DNA of 64,000 nucleotides from Phycisphaerae bacterium (GTDB lineage: Bacteria > Planctomycetota > Phycisphaerae > UBA1845): NCBI GenBank assembly GCA_029260015.1, contig JAJDEB010000032.1:62001-126000 (forward strand), written 5' to 3'. The notes under the pieces were generated by a model, which was not told the DNA's origin, ran no database searches, and saw only the letters and a program-made list of their open reading frames with translations. Both the position numbers and the translations under genes were made by a program. How positions within the stretch are numbered: position 1 is the first letter of the stretch; every line of letters starts with the position of its first letter. Shown piece after piece: positions 61,395 to 64,000 of this stretch.

Positions 61395-62573
61395 ATGAAG
61401 ACGATTGCGAAGGTTCTAGTGGCGAGTCTCGTTCTCGCGGTTGGCGTGTTTGTGCTGTCAGGGCCGAATGCCTTAGCGGATCGCAATGAAAAGAAGCTGA
61501 CGCGGATCGATCCGCTAGTTCAGAAACAGGCAGACGAAGCGCAGAAACGAGCGCTGGAATACCTTGCGGCATCGCAGCAACCTGATGGCGGATGGGAGGG
61601 GCACCAAGGCAGCGATCCGGCGATCAGCGCGCTGGTGGCCAAGTGTTTCGCACAGCACCCTGACTATGGTTCCAATCATCCGGTGGTTCGTCGTGCGTTT
61701 GATTTCATACTGAAGTATGTGCAGCAAGATGGTGGCATCTATGTTGCAGAACAGGGACTTCAAAACTATTACACGTCGGTGGTCTTGATGGCCCTGACAA
61801 CTAGCGATGACCCTGAAATCAAGAAAGTCGTTGCCAATGCGCAAAAGTATTTGTCGAAGTTGCAATGGGACGAGGGCGAGGAGCGCGATCGGTCCGATGT
61901 CTTTTATGGCGGTGCGGGTTACGGCCAACACAAAAGGCCCGATCTTTCCAATACGCAGATGATGCTCGAAGCGCTTCACGACAGTGGGTTGTCGCCTGAA
62001 GACCCGGTGTTTAAGAAAGCGGAGGCCTTCATTTCGCGATGTCAAATGCTTGAACAGACCAACGATCAATTGTTTGCCAAAGGGGGCGATGGCGGGTTTA
62101 TCTATTCGCCGGCCAACGGTGGTGAGAGCAAAGCCGGATTCAATCCGCTTGGGGCGGGTGAATCGGACGACAAGAAAGTGCTGCGGTCGTATGGGTCGAT
62201 GACCTACGCAGGACTCAAGAGTTTGCTCTACGCACAAGTTGGCAAGGATGATATCCGCGTGCAACGGGCGATTGGCTGGATTCGCAATCATTACACGCTG
62301 TCGCAAAACCCGAACATGCCAGAATCTCAGAGCAAGCAGGGGTTGTATTACTATTTCCACACCTTTGCCCGGGCGCTCGATGCTTGGGGCGAAGATGTGA
62401 TTGTGGATCAAGATTCGGTGCGTCACCAATGGCGGGCTGACATTTGCTCAGAATTGATCAAACTCCAGCGAAAAGATGGAAGTTGGGTCAACGAAGTGGA
62501 TCGGTGGTTTGAATCGAATCCGAATCTGGTGACGGCGTATGCGGTGTTGGCGATTCAGGCGGCGACTCAATAA
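61395..62573 (+). CDS. Secreted prenyltransferase/squalene-oxidase-repeat protein
   Basis: 392 residues from ATG 61395. Signal peptide about 1-28 (VLVASLVLAVGVFVLSGPNALA). Repeated alpha/alpha-toroid units: RALEYLAASQQPDGGWEGHQ, QQDGGIYVAEQGLQNYYTSV, GGDGGFIYSPANGG, GLKSLLYAQVGKDDIRVQRA and SELIKLQRKDGSWVNEVDRW, the Q-x-x-D-G-x-W/F class of terpene cyclase and prenyltransferase folds. The DxDD or catalytic residues of squalene-hopene cyclase are not seen, so the protein is not a cyclase but a binding or structural form, common in planctomycetes. It follows the YbjQ-like gene by 17 bp. Confidence 0.85.
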   Translation: MKTIAKVLVASLVLAVGVFVLSGPNALADRNEKKLTRIDPLVQKQADEAQKRALEYLAASQQPDGGWEGHQGSDPAISALVAKCFAQHPDYGSNHPVVRRAFDFILKYVQQDGGIYVAEQGLQNYYTSVVLMALTTSDDPEIKKVVANAQKYLSKLQWDEGEERDRSDVFYGGAGYGQHKRPDLSNTQMMLEALHDSGLSPEDPVFKKAEAFISRCQMLEQTNDQLFAKGGDGGFIYSPANGGESKAGFNPLGAGESDDKKVLRSYGSMTYAGLKSLLYAQVGKDDIRVQRAIGWIRNHYTLSQNPNMPESQSKQGLYYYFHTFARALDAWGEDVIVDQDSVRHQWRADICSELIKLQRKDGSWVNEVDRWFESNPNLVTAYAVLAIQAATQ

Positions 62574-62607
62574 ATTTACATTGGGCATGACATGGCCGCA
62601 ACTGGAC

Positions 62608-62637
62608 CTGACGGCCTGTGTTGCATTATGCTATAAG
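62608..62637 (+). promoter_or_regulatory. Candidate promoter for the 62683 gene
   Basis: CTGACG (62608-62613), an 18-bp spacer and TATAAG (62632-62637), 46 bp before the start codon. The -10 box is good and the -35 box fair. Confidence 0.5.
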
Positions 62638-62682
62638 AATCAAAGGTTGATTCATTTCGATTGCTTGCGGTGAGGTGTTGCG

Positions 62683-63039
62683 ATGGCAAAAGGAAGTATG
62701 CGTCGGTTCGATACTCAGGCGAAGTATGCGTTGTATGCTTCGGTTGCGGGATTGTTTGGGCTTGTCGGATTGGCCGCCCTGGTCATGCGGAATTACAGAA
62801 AGGCAGAAGTCGCAGTCGTGTACAGTCGTGATTCGATGTTTGCCCCGGTCGTGTTTATTGCGACCGCTGTCACGTTGTTGCTGGCTGCAACTGCGGCGAT
62901 GATGGGATTCAACAGCGCCGGGCAAAAGCGTAACGAGAAAAACAAGCAATCCTGGATTGCATTTTTTGTGGGAACCGCAACCGCATCTTTGGCGATCATC
63001 GTGTTTAGCGTGTTTTGGTTCTACAAGCTGAAGATCTGA
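62683..63039 (+). CDS. Small three-helix membrane protein
   Basis: 118 residues. Membrane helices at about 18-36, 47-72 and 88-112 (ALYASVAGLFGLVGLAALVM, PVVFIATAVTLLLAATAAMM, IAFFVGTATASLAIIVFSVF). A basic cytoplasmic segment (GQKRNEKNKQ) sits between helices two and three. No family recognised. It converges on metF, whose stop is 17 bp away; no terminator was seen. Confidence 0.7.
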   Translation: MAKGSMRRFDTQAKYALYASVAGLFGLVGLAALVMRNYRKAEVAVVYSRDSMFAPVVFIATAVTLLLAATAAMMGFNSAGQKRNEKNKQSWIAFFVGTATASLAIIVFSVFWFYKLKI

Positions 63040-63055
63040 CAAGTGGCGGTTTGCG

Positions 63056-63934
63056 TTACTTCTTGATCAATTGATTCTGAAGATGCTGATGGATGGCGCG
63101 GGTCGCCGTTGATCGATTCATCGTGTAGAAGTGAAGCCCCGAAACGCCGTTGGCCACCAGCTCTTCACACTGCCGCAGCGCATGGATGCACCCCACCTGA
63201 CGGACGGCTTCGCTGTCATCTTCCACCGCTTCAATTTGCGACAGAAGTGTTTTCGGAATGGTCGCACCGCACATCTGCGTAAAACGCTTGACCTGCTTGA
63301 CGCTTAAGATTGGCATCACACCAACGATGATCGGTACGTTGATGCCGAGTTTTTGGGCACGGTCTCTAAACCTAAAGAAATCGGCATTGTCAAAGAACAA
63401 CTGCGTCACCAGATAGTCGCAGCCGGCATCGACTTTTCGCTTGAGGTTTATCAGATCGGAATCGAGGTCTTTCGCCTCGGGGTGTGTCTCGGGGTGGCAC
63501 GCACCGCCGATGCAGACGTCGTAACGATCCTGTAAGAATTCAATCAAGTCGGACGCGTGGGCGAACCCGCCTTCCGGTTGCACGAATTCGGTTTCGCCAG
63601 CCGGAGGATCACCACGCAGCGCGAGAATGTTTTTAACGTCGCCGGCGACCAGTTCATCCACCACTTCGGCAATTTCGCCCCGGGTTGCACCAACACAGGT
63701 GAGGTGAGCCACCGGTTCGATACCGGCGTCTTTCTTGATGCGCCGCACCAGGTCAACGGTCTTCTGTCGGGTAGAACCACCAGCTCCATAGGTGACGGAA
63801 ACGTAAGTTGGGTTCAGTGATTTGAGGTCAAGGATGGTCTTGTACAAATCCCAGAAACCGACGTCTGCTTTCGGAGGAAAGAACTCGAAGGAGAACGAAG
63901 GCGAATCTTTCTGAAGTTTGTCGATGATTTTCAT
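63056..63934 (-). CDS. metF: 5,10-methylenetetrahydrofolate reductase
   Basis: 292 residues. MetF blocks: SFSFEFFPPKADVGFWDLYK, PTYVSVTYGAGGSTRQKTVD, VAHLTCVGATRGEIAEVVDE, LALRGDPP, VCIGGACHPETHPEAKDLDS, DYLVTQLFFDNADFFRFRDR and VPIIVGVMPILSVKQVKRFT. All catalytic features (Glu of FEFFPP, Asp of RGDPP) are present. It reduces methylene- to methyl-tetrahydrofolate with NADH and FAD, feeding methionine synthesis and competing with PanB (also in this window) for the same folate. Only 66 bp of upstream DNA are in the window, so a riboswitch could not be assessed. Confidence 0.97.
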   Translation of the reverse strand: MKIIDKLQKDSPSFSFEFFPPKADVGFWDLYKTILDLKSLNPTYVSVTYGAGGSTRQKTVDLVRRIKKDAGIEPVAHLTCVGATRGEIAEVVDELVAGDVKNILALRGDPPAGETEFVQPEGGFAHASDLIEFLQDRYDVCIGGACHPETHPEAKDLDSDLINLKRKVDAGCDYLVTQLFFDNADFFRFRDRAQKLGINVPIIVGVMPILSVKQVKRFTQMCGATIPKTLLSQIEAVEDDSEAVRQVGCIHALRQCEELVANGVSGLHFYTMNRSTATRAIHQHLQNQLIKK

Positions 63935-64000
63935 TTTGCTATCTGCCGACTATTTGCGTCGCGGGCAATTGATCAGACTGAACGATCAGTGAATTATACG

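Noticed and set aside
63935-64000. SAM or SAH riboswitch before metF
   Set aside because: Only 66 bases are available and no conserved core is visible; cannot be supported.

Overview
The window looks like a chromosomal segment of a planctomycete, most likely of the Phycisphaerae type; this is inferred from gene content, not from a marker-gene match. Supporting signs are PEP-CTERM proteins ending in an LALLALGG..RRR tail, an exosortase with its EpsI-like partner, a secreted enzyme ending in dockerin-like DxDxDG repeats, a TMTC-type membrane/TPR protein, KdtA (so probably an LPS-type outer membrane), two GroEL paralogues, ECF-sigma signalling, moderate GC and long intergenic inverted repeats. 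No tRNA, rRNA or CRISPR array was recognised.

Layout. 1-4.5 kb: exosortase locus (end of a PQQ-like propeller protein, a small membrane protein, EpsI-like protein, exosortase, LTA-synthase-like sulfatase-fold enzyme). 4.5-6.9 kb: a decayed region with a serine-recombinase pseudogene cut into the first codons of an RND-efflux adaptor, next to a frameshifted tetR with two copies of its putative operator. 6.9-13.7 kb: secreted or envelope enzymes (NAGPA-type glycosidase with dockerin-like end, GDSL hydrolase, MgtC, lipoprotein metallophosphoesterase, VOC protein). 13.8-19.8 kb: rlmN, lon with a histone-H1-like tail, hsp20, panB, DUF151 nuclease. 19.9-28.7 kb: GHMP-kinase-like protein, moaA, a coiled-coil membrane protein, pilT, a very large cysteine-repeat lipoprotein, pyrB. 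28.8-35 kb: kdtA, a TMTC-like protein, and two PEP-CTERM genes sharing a duplicated promoter and leader. 35.4-41 kb: acs, M28 peptidase, GNAT, GT2 and MBL hydrolase. 41.3-45.5 kb: ECF sigma / membrane protein / coiled-coil operon and a polyprenyl-phosphate sugar transferase. 45.8-51.2 kb: lipoprotein, csp, ABC-F ATPase, glutaryl-CoA-type dehydrogenase, a Lys-less P-loop protein. 51.5-58.1 kb: chaperone island groEL1-groES-groEL2, dnaJ, grpE, fmdB-like, yacG. 58.4-64 kb: membrane protein, GT2, YbjQ-like protein, terpene-cyclase-repeat protein, small membrane protein, metF.

How it fits together. Exosortase, EpsI-like protein, two PEP-CTERM substrates and the sugar transferase are the parts expected of a PEP-CTERM sorting and exopolysaccharide system, although scattered. 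The shared promoter and leader of the two substrates suggests co-regulation. GroEL1/ES/EL2, DnaJ, GrpE, Hsp20 and Lon give a dense proteostasis set. Three families of paired-hairpin repeats sit almost exclusively at gene ends, and in two cases the repeat itself supplies the stop codon of the adjacent gene.

The most unusual items are a six-fold 47-residue repeat with invariant spacing of six cysteines, the duplicated PEP-CTERM leader whose hairpin is kept by G-U substitutions, the lysine-rich extension of Lon, and the groEL-groES-groEL arrangement with a divergent second chaperonin. Identifications rest on motif recognition; no database search was possible.
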